Counted from the first letter of the stretch, positions 53,365 through 64,000 are shown. The stretch is DNA of 64,000 nt from Dromaius novaehollandiae (GCF_036370855.1 NC_088099.1:76673218-76737217), one strand, 5' to 3'. The notes: a model not told the origin generated them from the sequence alone. Program-made: numbers and translations.

Positions 53365-56300
53365 TGACTTGGTAAATAAGGTTGAAGAAGCACTGAAAGC
53401 TCATGGCATTGGTAAGTGCAAAAATTTTTACTTCCTACTCTGTGCCTTTCTCCCTTGCTTCAATTTAGATGTTTATGAAATAAAAAAAATAAATGACCTT
53501 CTCAGAATTATACTTTAAGACCTGTCCTATGTTCTTTAATGATGTAACTATATAATCCTACAGAAATCAAACAGTAATGTGTGTAAGGAGCATGCAAAGT
53601 TTGTTTAAGATATACTAGCTACAATACTAATGATCACCTACATTAAAGTTTTGAGAGGCCTCAAAGAATTCAAGACCTTCGAAGCCTTCAAGTTTTAAAA
53701 TACGCTAAAATAGATTCTTCTGAAAGTATGTAGAAATGTTTACTGTAGGTACTTTATATTTGACTTTAGAAAGAGCTTATTAAAAATTTCTTTGTTAGCT
53801 AAAACAAAGTATTTTTAGTAGGTTTAATAAATCATTAAAATTTCCCCAGGTCTATAAGAACTGATTTAGTGCCAATAAAGTGAAGACATAACCATTTTCA
53901 TCATTGTTCTCCTACTTTTGTTTCACAATGCACCAAAAATGTATTTTTTGAAATACATCTTGAAATACAGTTTGAAAGTTGTGGTCCAGGTATGCATAGG
54001 CATTGCACCTAGCGAGTCTGAGGTATTATGTCCTGTAAATAATGACTATAAAGCAAAACACAAATAGATTAAATATTACTAGCCTGGATACCCTGAAACG
54101 TTTACAGGTAAATTAGTAGACACTCATCATGTCCTTTTTTGAGTTGTTACGTCAGAGTTTTAGTGACTAGAATATGCTCCGTGCTATTATAGTCTTTTTA
54201 TCTTTGTAATGCTTGAATTTCTTTTCCTTTTACTCTCTTTACTCTCATTTTTTGTTAAGGTCATTTCAGAAGTTTGGTGGTGAAGCAGCAAGTATGAACA
54301 ATCATAGAATTTACAGGAATGAGCTGGGACCTTTGCTTGTCGTAAAGACGATCTAGTTTGTAACTTAAATAATCCAAAAGAGCTTTCATGAAGACTGTAA
54401 TCAAAACTTTTGAGACTCTTTCTGATGCAGTTGACTAGCTTAAATCATTCCTACTACCATCATCTATTTAGCATTTATTGTGAATCTCAGGCTCTATTTC
54501 TTACCAATATCGGTTGTTTTGTAATAGATCACTTTCAACAGGAGAATATCAGGATCAGCTTTTGGTGGCAGGAAGGTGCTTAGGAGACAAAAAATGCAGG
54601 TTGCTTTCCAGGTTTGCCCTTAAGCAGCATTGTTTCATGCACTGTAGGTGTTTTTTTGGTGGTAGAATGCTGAGCTTTTTCCTGTTCTTTTTGTTGTCCT
54701 ATAGTGCATTAATGTGTTAACACCCTTTCTAAGGAATAGCAGCTTGCTTCCTTTGTGTGTTTGGCAGGCACTCCCAAACACAGACACCCCCCCTCCCCCC
54801 TGCAGAACATGTCATGTGGTCATCTCTGTCCCCTGCCTTTCTTGAGGGTCTGCAGCCCCAGCCCTCTCACATCATGTGCAGACAGAAGAAATATTTGATT
54901 GGAGAAGGGACAGCTGCTGAGCTCCTGAAAAAGACAGAAGGGTTATTAAGTGCCCTGGCAGACAGCATGTGGGCCAGCAATTTAAGCATGTTCAGTTTGG
55001 GGGGTTTAACTGAATTGTTGTGATGTATTGACTTAAAGTAGCTCCAAAATTTATGAAAGGAAGCTTTGTTCATTATAGAATGAAAGGTATTTGCATTGTG
55101 ATCAATCAGTGAGATTTTTCCCTTGTAACAGGTTGTTTTCTATATAAATTAAATTACAGCCAAAATTACTCACAATTTAAGCCACTATTTAATGATTTAG
55201 TAGTGTGATATTTGTTTAAACCCATGTTGTAAGGTAAGTTGTGGCTTGGTTAGTCTTCCTCTGTGCTTCGCTGAATTGGCCGACATTAAATAGATTTGTT
55301 TTTGTTGGATGTAAATGTTCTTGGTCCATTTCTTGCCAAAAAAATCTCACAGTACATTGAAAACTAAACATAACTTACTTATCTCAATAGAAGCTCAAAG
55401 AATGTTTTAAAAACATCTATTCTCATGCCAAATCAGTTTTGTTCTTAAAATTTTATTTTCACTTTTTTTTTTTTTTTTGTTGTTAGTTAAAACTGCAAGT
55501 GGCTTAGGGGAGCAAGTAAATGCACCTGTAAAACTTCCTGATTATGGTAAGAATGTTTAAAGTATTAAAACAAAAAAGTAATAATTTTTTTAATAAAAGG
55601 TGGAAATAAATCTTTCTACATATAGTGTTACAAGTGATGTTTATACCTTACAGATCATTGGGAATTCATTTCTTTTCATTGTATTTTCCATCTGTAGTAA
55701 TATTTTATAATAATACTTGGAACAATACTTGCAAACAAAATGCTATAAAAAGAGTGAAAGTCAGATTTTGGGGATAATGCTTCACAATAACTGACTTAAC
55801 TTGTGATATGGGGCCCTATATGAGCAGGGATCCAGTTGAATCTGAACTTCTTAGCATGCCTCGTCTACTTCAAAGTTTTTCACTTCATTTTTTTGAATTT
55901 TTTCTTGTGACCTGACTCGAGACTATGAAGACTGATAGCTGGATGATGTGGGATTATTTTAAAAAGAAAAAATTGCTTCTATTTACAGTGCAAACTGAGC
56001 CAGAGGGGTTTCATGGACGGACCTTGGAAGAACAGCTTAATACATGTAAAGATACAGAACCTGCACTTGGTGAGGGGTTTTAATACTATAATTGCTTGCT
56101 TGTGCGATGTATACATTTGTAGACCATTGAGTAACTCTTTAAATGTAAAATTAGAGAATGTGTAGTAAAATCTTATTAAATTTACCTTGAATATCTTTTA
56201 AAGTGGTACAAAAATGACTCATCTTAGTGAAAAAATTACTGGATTTAGCATTAAATATTTTTGATATCCACATGTTGAGAGCATGGTCTTAGAAACAACC

Positions 56301-59300
56301 TAAAGTTACAGACTTTGAGGGAGACTTTGACTTTAACGAGCGTTACTATTACTTGTAATGTAGTTGCAGACCTTTCAAATTGCCCATTCTGTTGAGAGAG
56401 GGGAGAGTGGAGTGGGCAGGAGAGATGTGGACTACATGGGCATGTATTAGAATGTGTAAAAACACATTTTATTCTAAATAGGTATGACAGAATTATTGCT
56501 AATAATTTTTGAAAGTGATTTTTTGATTGTTCCAAGTTCTGGGTGGTAAACATGAGGCATCTTAGAGGAGTTCATATTTATAACTTTGGTGCTTAGGAGC
56601 ACTAGACACCCAAAAGCTAAAATAACTGATGTTTTTGAGAATCTTGATTCATGTGTCTGGTGTGTAATAAGAATAGTTTACTTTAATATCTGTTTTGTAA
56701 CTAGCACTGATTATTTGTTTCTTGGATGCCAAAACATAAAATGGATCGTTTCAATAAACATCAAATTTCCTAACTTTTTTTTTTTTAATAAACACAGGGC
56801 TTAATTATATAATTGAATATCGATCAAAAGACAATTTCCCTTTTCTCTATGAATGTCAACTGTGCCACTGTAAAACAGGACTGAGTAACATGTTCATGCA
56901 TGTTTATGGCTCCAAGCATAGACTGGCATACCTGGTAAGTTTTTTTTTTAGAGTAAAAGTGTTCTTCTGATGTAATGGTTTAAATAGAGAATGTGCTAGT
57001 CATTCTTTGATTAAATTTTTTTTTTTTTTAAGCTCTCATATAAGGTTTTATGAAAATGGCTGTTTGTGTTACAGCCATGCAGCCTGGTTTATACTCTAAA
57101 TGGATTTAAAATTTGTCACGTCAGTAATGTGTATGCCTGTCTGTTGCTGACATTGAGTTGTCAGCTTCTTTTGTTTTTGTTGACCAGAAATGCCAGTAAT
57201 AAAATCATAAAATGGCTAGAAATAGGTTTTTCAAAAACAAAACTTTGTATTATCTTAAAGAATTGGATCAATGAAAAAATTGTTTTGTGTTGCAGATGCT
57301 TTATAGCTATGTTCCCTTTTAGTCTGAAGGAACATGATACGTATTGGACAGAGTCTATGTCCAGGAAAAAACTCAAGTGTTTTATTCCCGGTTTTGTGGC
57401 TGGGCGAGCTATGTAACTTCTGTGCCTGTTTTCCACTCTAAATGTTTGCAAAACTCTTAATGTTCCTTTCGGTCCATGAATGTTTAAGTACATTTTGCTT
57501 TGAATGTTTATTTTTTCAGTGTATTTGGTGAAATGGCACTGCCCAGTTTTTGAATGTTTACCTGAATGTATTTGTTTAGGATGGGCTTTAACAAAATGGA
57601 GAAAGCAGTACTTTGAAAAGTATTTCATAATTTTTCATAAAAGATTTGCTCAGAGGTGGTGTCATCCCATGTACGCTGAAGTCGTAAGCTGTCAAGTTCA
57701 GCCGATTCAGCTGGATATGCTGAGTGAGACTCGTATTGCTGGTTTTCATGTCTGTAGCTCTTTTATTTCTTGGTTACTTTGGACTCTGTTTCTAGCAGTG
57801 CTGAATCTTATGCTTGTTTACTGCATGTCTGTTATTCTTAAAATAATTCAACAAGGACAACTGTTAAATACTGCACCTGGGTTGGCTGCAGCAGGATAGG
57901 CAGGAGACTAACTGGCTGGAATTTGCTCTCCTGAAAAGGAGCTGGGGGTCATGGTGGAGAGCAAGCTGAAGATGAGTAAGTAGTGCACCCCAGCAGTTAT
58001 GAAGGCTAAGAGCAAACTGGGCTGCATTAAAAGGAGTGTAGCCAATAGATCAAGGGAAATGATTATTCCTCTGTAGTTGATATTAGTTAGACCATATTTA
58101 GAATTGTGTGTCCACTTTTGTGCTCCCCAAAACAAGAAACATATCAAATCTAACAAGTCCAAGGGAGAGCTGCCCAGATGATCAGGGGGCTGGAGCGCTT
58201 GCCCTGTGAAGAGAGGCTGAGGGAAATGGGTTTGTTCAGCCTTGAGAAGAGAGGCTTCAGGGAGATCTAGTAGCAGTATTCCAATACCTCAGAGGAGATT
58301 ATTGAGAAGACAGAGTACAGAGGTGCATGGCAGAGGATAAATTGAAACATAAATTGAAAGAGGAGAGGTTCCTGCTTGACAGAGAAAGTTTTCCACTGTG
58401 AGGACAGTCAAGCATTGGGGCAGGTTGCCCAGACAGACTGGAATTTCTGACCTTGGAGGCTTTCAAGACCCAAGCAGACAAAGCCATGGGCACTGGGATC
58501 GGAGTTCAGCTTTGAGCAGCAAATTGGACCGTTCAATTATTCTGTGATTCCATACATAAAAATTTTAACAAGTTCTGTTTCTTGTATATACAAGTTGATT
58601 TTTCTCCCATGATTATTAGCTTTGCTAGGTCTGAAAAGGGGGCCATAGGATAAAGTGTGACTTCCAAGATTTGCATTTCTTTATTTTCTAGAAACAACAT
58701 TATCCATTTCCTTATTTTCTAGAAACAACATTATCCTGAGATAGCAGAATCTGATGAAGTTAAAGGTAAAGGCTCTGAACTGAACAGAAAAATTAGGCAA
58801 GTTGCATTAACAGTTGAGAAGAAAGAAGGAAGAAAACAAATAAAGGTACATTTCTTTAAGAATTCCAGAAGTTGCATATTTATAAATAAACTAAAAGTAA
58901 TTGCTTTTATGATGGGGAGATCTACTTGGGATGGTAGACAAATTTTGCTTTCTTCACCTTCACTAAAAATGCTTTTTGTCTTATTTTTAATTTTTCTTCC
59001 AAGATTACTCTGGACACCATTTTCCATTAGTCACTCAATCATAAGTATTTTTCTTGTTTGGAATAATATTCATGTCACCTGAGTTTATAGAAATAGGTGT
59101 TTGGAGTGTACAAATACAAAATACCTATATTAATGCTTAATAAATTTCTGGCTGGGGCATGTATGCATGTGGAAAATACTTATTTCATTGTTGCTAGGAA
59201 AATACCTTTATGACTTTTTCTTAATTAGTTTCTGCTTTGTTAGCACCCTGTGGCAATTCAGAGGAACCAAATAGAAATCCTGCCATTACAAAGGGAAGAG

Positions 59301-62281
59301 TGGGAATTTACAGGTGAACATGGTTTTATCAACAGTGTCATGGCACTGTAGGAGCACTATGAGCTTAAATTCTTGTGGAGCTGCACCCTTAGAAGCATGT
59401 TCTTGTGGAAATATCTTCATATTGCTTTCTGTTGTTGATGATTTCACTGTAATAGTGTTTAGAAATGTTTACAACCGGTGTCTGGCCAGGATATTGGCAC
59501 AAATTCTCCTTGCGGTGAACCTTACCAGATTATGACAACTTGACTCATGTGCTTAGTGTTCTTTATGCTATACACTGAAGTTGTATTCTGTATCAATTTA
59601 AGTGTCTGTCAACAGCCTGCTTGTTAAGCAGTGTTCCTTGGTGGCAAGGTCTCTTGTCAATGCACTTAATTTGTGCTGGCTGTGTCTTGGTTTCAAAGTG
59701 GTTTTCACAATATTACTTGGCTTTAATCTCATTAGGATTTGTCCATCTGAAAAAGATTCATGTTTCTTCTTGTAGTTTCACAATTGGGCTAAAGGATGAG
59801 AGCTTTTATTGATACCATTCTTTTTTGATTAAAAAGGTATGGGCATATAGGAAGATGAAGGCTTTCTTCCAGAGTGAATGAATGCTTTGCTCCTTAAGGC
59901 TTAAAATAGTATGATTCTTTTTTTATTAACCTGGTATGCTGCAACTTGTGGAGATCGTTAAAGATGAGACGTGTAGAAGAGCACGTCCTGAATTTTAAAC
60001 CCTGCCGAATGGAGAATGGGGAAAGAAGGGTAGAAGGGCAAAATCCTTCTACCTTAGCCTCTAGTTTCGACATCTGTTAAAAGAATCGATAAGCATCACT
60101 TGTGTACAGGACGAAAACTTTGCTAAATTATGCAGGGCTTGGCTTTCAGCAAAGTTACAAGTGCTTAAATCTGAGATTTGTTTGCGTACGGGCTATTCGT
60201 GTTTGGAGGCAAATCTACAACATGACATGTGATTAATATTCTTTCAGCCTGTGTATGGAAATCAAATTGTGTATAAATATTTGTTCAGTAAATGTGTCTA
60301 AATATATGTTAAAAATTTATGGGAAACAAAGCCATATTTCTGCTCTATCCTACATGATGTAAATATTACCGTAGTAAGAAAAAAAAGGGGGGGGGGAGAG
60401 ATTTCAGATCCTCAACTTCAATCGATCTGGATATCTTTTATTTTTAAACTCTGTTCCAAAGAAAACACGTGACTATTGATTTGACTGCTTTGTTGACCTA
60501 GCTATCTAATTCAAATTTCCTATAGACTCAAGACTGTATATTTTACTTAATTATTTCTGTATTCATGAATATAGAAATAATTAATTCCATCTATATTTTG
60601 TTTTGTTTTTTCAGGGACAGCTTCATTGCTCCCACAGCAAATCCATCCTTGATTTAATGAATTCTTAAATAGACGGTGCATAACCCATTACCAATTGAAC
60701 TGGTATATTTAGTGAAAGCATCTACTTAATTTTCTTAGCTCTAGCAAAAATATTTCATTGCAATAGATAAGTGTTCAAGTAAATGGCTTTTTGAATATCC
60801 ATCAGGGTGTTACATTTATCTGCTTGACACTACTGGTTCTCTCCCTCCCCCCTCCCTCCCCCCTCCCCCTTCCCCCCTCCCTCTCTCTCTCTCTTTTTCT
60901 TTTGTTTAAAGACAAGTATTTAATGAAGTACGTAATAATTTTATCCACAGAATAGTTAACATAAGTGGACTTTATTTTTAGGTTGTTATGGATGTTCCAA
61001 GTATGAGGAGAAGATGGCAAGAATGTAAGTATGTGCTCAGTGGGAGGTAAGTTTAATTTTCCTAACTTGAGTAAACCCCCTTTGACCTAGGGCAGCTTAA
61101 TTTAAGGGCAAATTGAAAGATTTGGTCAGTAATTATATTATTATATTTCCTCTCCTCCTTTCCATCCCAGCCCCGGTACTTCTAAGCCCTCTTTGCTTCC
61201 CAGTATTCCTTACTTACAATTTCTTTTTATCTGATTATCGGCTGTAGTCCCTGCAGGGTCGGCTACTCATCTGCATTCTGGTGAACTGGGCAAAAGGAGC
61301 AGACATGTTGTTGAAGCTCTATGTGTACATTTAATTTGCAGTCTAGAAAGACAGGTGGAATACTTGAAGTGCAGCCACAGCTCTTACCTGTGAAAGAAAA
61401 CTTATTCCTGTTTTACCAGCCATTGGTTCTCATAAAGCTGTAGGAATGTAGTATCAGTAAAATTTCTCCGATATTTAATCTGTCATACTTGTATGTCATC
61501 CAGATGGACAGACAGTACAAATGCATGCTTATTTAGGAAATGGCTAAACATTGCAACAGGACATTCTCACAGTTGCATGGAAGTAGAGATTTGAATTAAA
61601 ACTAAAACGCTTCATTTTACTGCAGTTTATATGTAAACTATATTTTTAAAATAGCTCAATAAAACTACTGAGAAGATTATTTTTGTAATTGTCAAGATTA
61701 GCAGTGTCATGCTTTGAATAGAAAAGATAACCATTTTGAATCTAGGAAGGTGTTTTGAAACAAGTTGAATTTATTAAAGTGGGGTTTATTCACTGTGAGC
61801 TTTTGGTTAATGTATCTAATTTTGCATAAGGCTATGTAGCATTCTGCTAAGTTTTTAGTATTTACATCTTTTCAGAAAGAAATTCATATATATATTTGAC
61901 CAATACCAGGGTGTAAAATATTTAAAACTTCTCTTACTAATCTGTAGTTCCCATTATATATGCAGTTACATAATGTTTTTGAAATTATTCTTAATGTTTG
62001 GAACTAATAATGCAGAGAAACACCACTAGTTAAATTTTTTCAAATGCACTTTTAGAACCCCTATAAATTTTTTTTTTAACCTTTGTGAAGAAATGTCAGT
62101 TTTGCTATATATCAAGCATGTTTACTAGATCCTAATGCAGATGACAGCTGTTCAAAAGCTAAAGTTCAGCATATGGATACATCAGTTAGCAGTGAAGAAA
62201 AAGCAGATGGTAAAAATATGGATGAGCAATTGCCAGAATCTAAGCAAGGTAAGAGGAAAAGGACACACTGTGTGTGTGTTT

Positions 62282-62332
<51 letters not shown>

Positions 62333-63272
62333 TCTACCATTATATTGATTAATATTTACTCTACATGTGTGTTTATAACTTCTATAGGCATGTTCAGCAT
62401 ATTTGCAGAGTGTGTGGATGGGTTTGGGTTGGGGGGGGAGGGAGAATGTTCCTAATTTTGGCAAGGAAAACTCTCCAGATTTATTTAAAATTACACTGTT
62501 GTTATAGCCAAATACTTTAGAACGTAAACAAGGCAAGATTCAAAGTAGGAGTTTATAGTGTAAGTATTACTGGGTGAAGGAGCACAGAGAGTGTTTGGGT
62601 GTGTAAGCCACTCTTCTGTGGCAAGAAAAATTAGGGAGGCTTTCTGCTGTATTTTTTGTTTAAGGCATGCAAAGAAATACAAAAGATACAATGATTAAAG
62701 GACCCGGTAGATTCTGGATTGATTTTGTTTGTTTGAACCACATCTAAAATACATTACTAATGCATATTTTCAAAAAAAAAAAAAAAAAAAAGGCAGAACT
62801 AAATATAAAAATGAGTGAACATTGTGTAAATGAAGAAACATCAAAAGTTACCATTTGACTGTAGGGTTAAAGTCAAAGGAGAAATGAGGGTTCAGTCTAA
62901 ATGCATTATAATTATTTTCATCTAGAATATTTCTGATCAGAAAATATATTGTGCTTCATGGCTGAACAAAACTTGATATTTATATTCAGTTTTTATTTTA
63001 TTTCTTAGACATACTATACCTTCATCATCAGTATGTATTTCTGGTGTCTTTTAAAAAGATTCTAAGAAAAGACCACTTTTGAAATAAAGTATTGGAAAAC
63101 TGTTACCAAATCTACCTTTTCTCTTGTTTCAGATGAAAAGAATGCTCTAAAGGAGGAGAGAAGTCAAAGCGAGCAGGCGAAGCCAGATGAGAAAGTTGAA
63201 GCTAATAAGGCTATTGGAAGTAGCAAAGGCAACAAGACCGAAGAAGGCAGCGCAGGCAACAATTCTGAGTAA
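49533..63272 (+). CDS. Two-finger U1-type C2H2 zinc-finger protein, unrecognised (ten coding exons)
   Basis: Ten coding exons (49533-49583, 52794-52862, 53381-53411, 55487-55546, 55989-56069, 56798-56934, 58723-58845, 60982-61024, 62129-62248, 63133-63272) join to 855 nt, 284 residues plus TAA, with every phase matching. Finger 1 uses C16, C19, H32 and H38 (C-x2-C-x12-H-x5-H), and the FYCNIC context is typical of U1/matrin-type fingers. Finger 2 uses C117, C120, H132 and H138 (C-x2-C-x11-H-x5-H) and ends in GSKHRLAYL. Residues of about 144-198 are basic and charged with an RRRW patch; 199-284 are Ser/Glu/Lys-rich and probably disordered. An in-frame TAA at 49521-49523 supports the start. This finger class commonly binds double-stranded or structured RNA or DNA in the nucleus; that role is inferred. 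I do not recognise the orthologue. It is divergent from MSANTD3. Confidence 0.85.
49584..52793 (+). other. Intron 2 of the zinc-finger gene
   Basis: A 3.2-kb intron. It contains the longest open frame of the gene region outside exons (51122-51637, beginning with GTG), hydrophobic and without recognised domains; most likely chance. Confidence 0.75.
52794..52862 (+). CDS. Zinc-finger gene exon 3, rest of finger 1
   Basis: This is a 69-nt, 23-codon phase-0 exon between the acceptor ctttttattctag and the donor aca|gtaaga. It supplies C19, H32 and H38 of the first U1-type finger, with the sequence [11 protein letters not shown] typical of the class. Confidence 0.88.
53325..53363 (+). repeat. (GT)n microsatellite next to the exon-4 acceptor
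   Basis: About 19 GT units follow a C/T-rich stretch (53289-53320) and end 17 nt before the last intron base. They displace the pyrimidine tract from the acceptor of the 31-nt exon 4. Confidence 0.97.
53381..53411 (+). CDS. Zinc-finger gene exon 4 (31-nt microexon)
   Basis: This 31-nt exon encodes [10 protein letters not shown] and one base of the next codon. The donor is attg|gtaagt. The acceptor is ggtaaataag, only 18 nt after a (GT)n tract and without a normal adjacent pyrimidine tract. It is needed for the phase to fit between exons 3 and 5: skipping it would shift the frame. Confidence 0.78.
55487..55546 (+). CDS. Zinc-finger gene exon 5
   Basis: This is a 60-nt exon between an acceptor with an 18-T run ending tgttgttag and the donor tatg|gtaaga. 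It encodes the linker from V51 to Y70 (KTASGLGEQ...). Its length is a multiple of three, so it could be skipped without a frameshift. Confidence 0.85.
55989..56069 (+). CDS. Zinc-finger gene exon 6
   Basis: This is an 81-nt exon between the acceptor tctatttacag and the donor cttg|gtgagg. It encodes an acidic linker (about residues 71-97, [15 protein letters not shown]...) between the two fingers and is also a multiple of three. Confidence 0.85.
56798..56934 (+). CDS. Zinc-finger gene exon 7, finger 2
   Basis: This is a 137-nt exon between the acceptor ataaacacag and the donor cctg|gtaagt. It holds all four ligands of finger 2 (C117, C120, H132, H138) preceded by the hydrophobic lead-in NYIIEY. 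It is the most clearly protein-like exon of the gene. Confidence 0.9.
57860..58552 (+). mobile_element. CR1 LINE 3' fragment in intron 7 of the zinc-finger gene
   Basis: It starts around the CR1 ORF2 segment that normally reads VLHLG...EKDLGVLVD (nucleotides aaatactgcacctggg), then matches the end of ORF2 and the 3' UTR (agaggctgaggga, gttgcccaga) and closes with caattattctgtgattccat. It is in the same orientation as the host gene, with several indels and stops. It lies about 170 nt upstream of the duplicated exon-8 acceptor. Confidence 0.9.
58681..58737 (+). repeat. 31-bp tandem duplication spanning the exon-8 splice acceptor
   Basis: The block ttattttctagaaacaaca followed by ttatcc occurs twice with a 31-nt period (58681 and 58712). 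Each copy contains a complete acceptor. Only the second gives an open frame with exon 7. Confidence 0.97.
58723..58845 (+). CDS. Zinc-finger gene exon 8
   Basis: This is a 123-nt, 41-codon phase-0 exon that starts KQHYPEIAE and ends KEGRKQIK before the donor aaag|gtacat. The acceptor region is a 31-bp tandem duplication. Only the second copy (exon start 58723) keeps the frame; the first copy (start 58692) would add 31 nt and reach a stop within the exon. Confidence 0.85.
60838..60904. repeat. Pyrimidine-only C/T tract, minus-strand G4 candidate
   Basis: About 65 nt consist almost only of C and T with repeated ccctccc blocks, then (ct)n and a T-rich end. The minus strand therefore has many GGG runs spaced by A. 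It lies about 80 nt upstream of the exon-9 acceptor. Confidence 0.95.
60982..61024 (+). CDS. Zinc-finger gene exon 9 (43-nt form)
   Basis: The acceptor is tttatttttag. The 43-nt form ends at gaat|gtaagt and joins exon 10 in frame as ...RRRWQE-YPNADD. A second, closer-to-consensus donor, gggag|gtaagt, lies 22 nt downstream (exon end 61046). Its use runs into a stop right after joining exon 10 and would give a protein of about 207 residues. Confidence 0.75.
62129..62248 (+). CDS. Zinc-finger gene exon 10
   Basis: This is a 120-nt exon between the acceptor catgtttactag and the donor caag|gtaaga. It encodes a Ser/Asp/Lys-rich low-complexity segment (residues 200-238). A second AG at 62139-62140 is an alternative acceptor 12 nt downstream that keeps the frame and would drop four residues. 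Confidence 0.8.
62284..62327 (+). repeat. Poly(T) tract of 44 nt after the exon-10 donor
   Basis: This is an uninterrupted T run starting 36 nt into intron 10, preceded by a short (tg)n. It could be an old oligo(A) tail of an antisense insertion or slippage growth; no element is visible next to it. Confidence 0.97.
62771..62791 (+). repeat. Poly(A) tract
   Basis: A run of about 20 A lies in intron 10 with no recognisable element upstream. Confidence 0.9.
63133..63272 (+). CDS. Zinc-finger gene last coding exon
   Basis: The exon follows the acceptor ctcttgtttcag and reads to TAA at 63270-63272. It encodes a Lys/Glu/Ser-rich, probably disordered tail ending GNNSE. The 3' UTR follows. No canonical AATAAA was seen before the window end; cataaa near 63925 is a weak candidate. 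Confidence 0.82.
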
Positions 63273-64000
63273 ATTTAAAGGTTTTTTTTTTTTCTTCCCC
63301 TTTTTTTTAAATTTTCTAAGAAAAGTGTTGCGGATGATGACTATATTGGATTTGCATAGAGAGTGCTGTGAGAGAGATGTGTCCTGCAGTAGTAAAATGC
63401 TTGTCTTCTGAAATTGTGCTTGGCTGTAAGCTTCTCTCATCAACAGAAAAGCTGCTGTAAAGTGACCTCAGATTTTGCTCTGTGTTTAACTGCGTTAAAT
63501 CAGCTGGTGTGTGAGGGGATGTCTTCAGTGTCAGTCATTCGTGCAACACCAGGAACTGCAGCAAATCATTTGATACGGACTATAAGTGCATCAGGCCAAA
63601 CATAAGACTGTTCCAGCAGTTAGTTCTTTGATACTGTTCTAATGACATTCTCTTGGGATGTTTGTTAACTTCAACTCAGTTATATCTCTGTCAGACATGC
63701 AGAGCTAATATCTTTTGTTTGTTTACTGTTACTGAGTAAAAGCAGCGATTTTCTTCTTGAAAACTTCTAACCATTCTATGGAGCAACTGTTAAGCAGATG
63801 GATTAATTGAAACCAGATTCAAGTCCAGGCTTTCGAATCTTAATGTTTGCTTCATTTGTCTGGCTTTCAAATAACTGTAACAGTTTTTAATCTGAGGAGT
63901 GAACTAGTTTATGAAAGCACTGAACATAAAGAATTAATCAAAGCTTAAACCTCTCCACCCAGATAGATAGACAGAGTGCTGTTGTCTGATTCTGCTTGAA

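Noticed and set aside
57066-57899. Two intronic frames (116 and 131 codons) in intron 7
   Set aside because: They include the start of the CR1 insertion and no domain; the exon chain skips them cleanly.
1-64000. CRISPR array, operon or phage-like system
   Set aside because: No regularly spaced direct repeats, no compact co-directional ORFs; spliced genes and CR1 elements show a vertebrate nuclear genome.

Overview
The window looks like nuclear DNA of a sauropsid, most likely a bird. Split vertebrate genes, CpG-island promoters and CR1 LINEs are present, including one with an avian-style 3' end near 18.3 kb. No bacterial-type gene organisation and no mammalian SINE were seen. The species cannot be named from the sequence.

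Two protein-coding genes are supported, and they are arranged head to head around one CpG island at about 47.6-49.0 kb. On the minus strand, MSANTD3 has two coding exons (42262-41848 and 40700-40291) that give a 274-residue protein almost colinear with the mammalian one. On the plus strand, a ten-coding-exon gene (49533-63272) joins without a frame break into a 284-residue protein with two U1/matrin-type C2H2 fingers and a charged tail. I do not recognise an orthologue for it. Several of its splice sites are unusual: a 31-bp tandem duplication of the exon-8 acceptor, a (GT)n tract at the exon-4 acceptor, and two competing donors after exon 9.

The left 40 kb (1-40290) has no exon I can support. 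It holds two further CpG islands (about 6.45-7.33 kb and 27.06-27.45 kb) with splice-donor-like sites, which suggests first exons of unidentified or noncoding transcripts. It also holds CR1 copies of different ages: an antisense relic at 1.3-2.0 kb, a longer RT-bearing but dead copy at 16.5-18.3 kb, an antisense relic at 27.8-28.3 kb and a sense relic at 29.6-30.0 kb. A fifth CR1 lies in intron 7 of the zinc-finger gene. Two long hairpin-forming inverted repeats (8708-8930 and 30075-30164) stand out as unexplained structures.

Both proteins probably work in the nucleus: MSANTD3 through a Myb/SANT-like domain, the other through zinc fingers of a type that usually binds structured RNA or DNA. 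The shared promoter region suggests coordinated expression, but that is inference. I found no prokaryote-style or defence system here.
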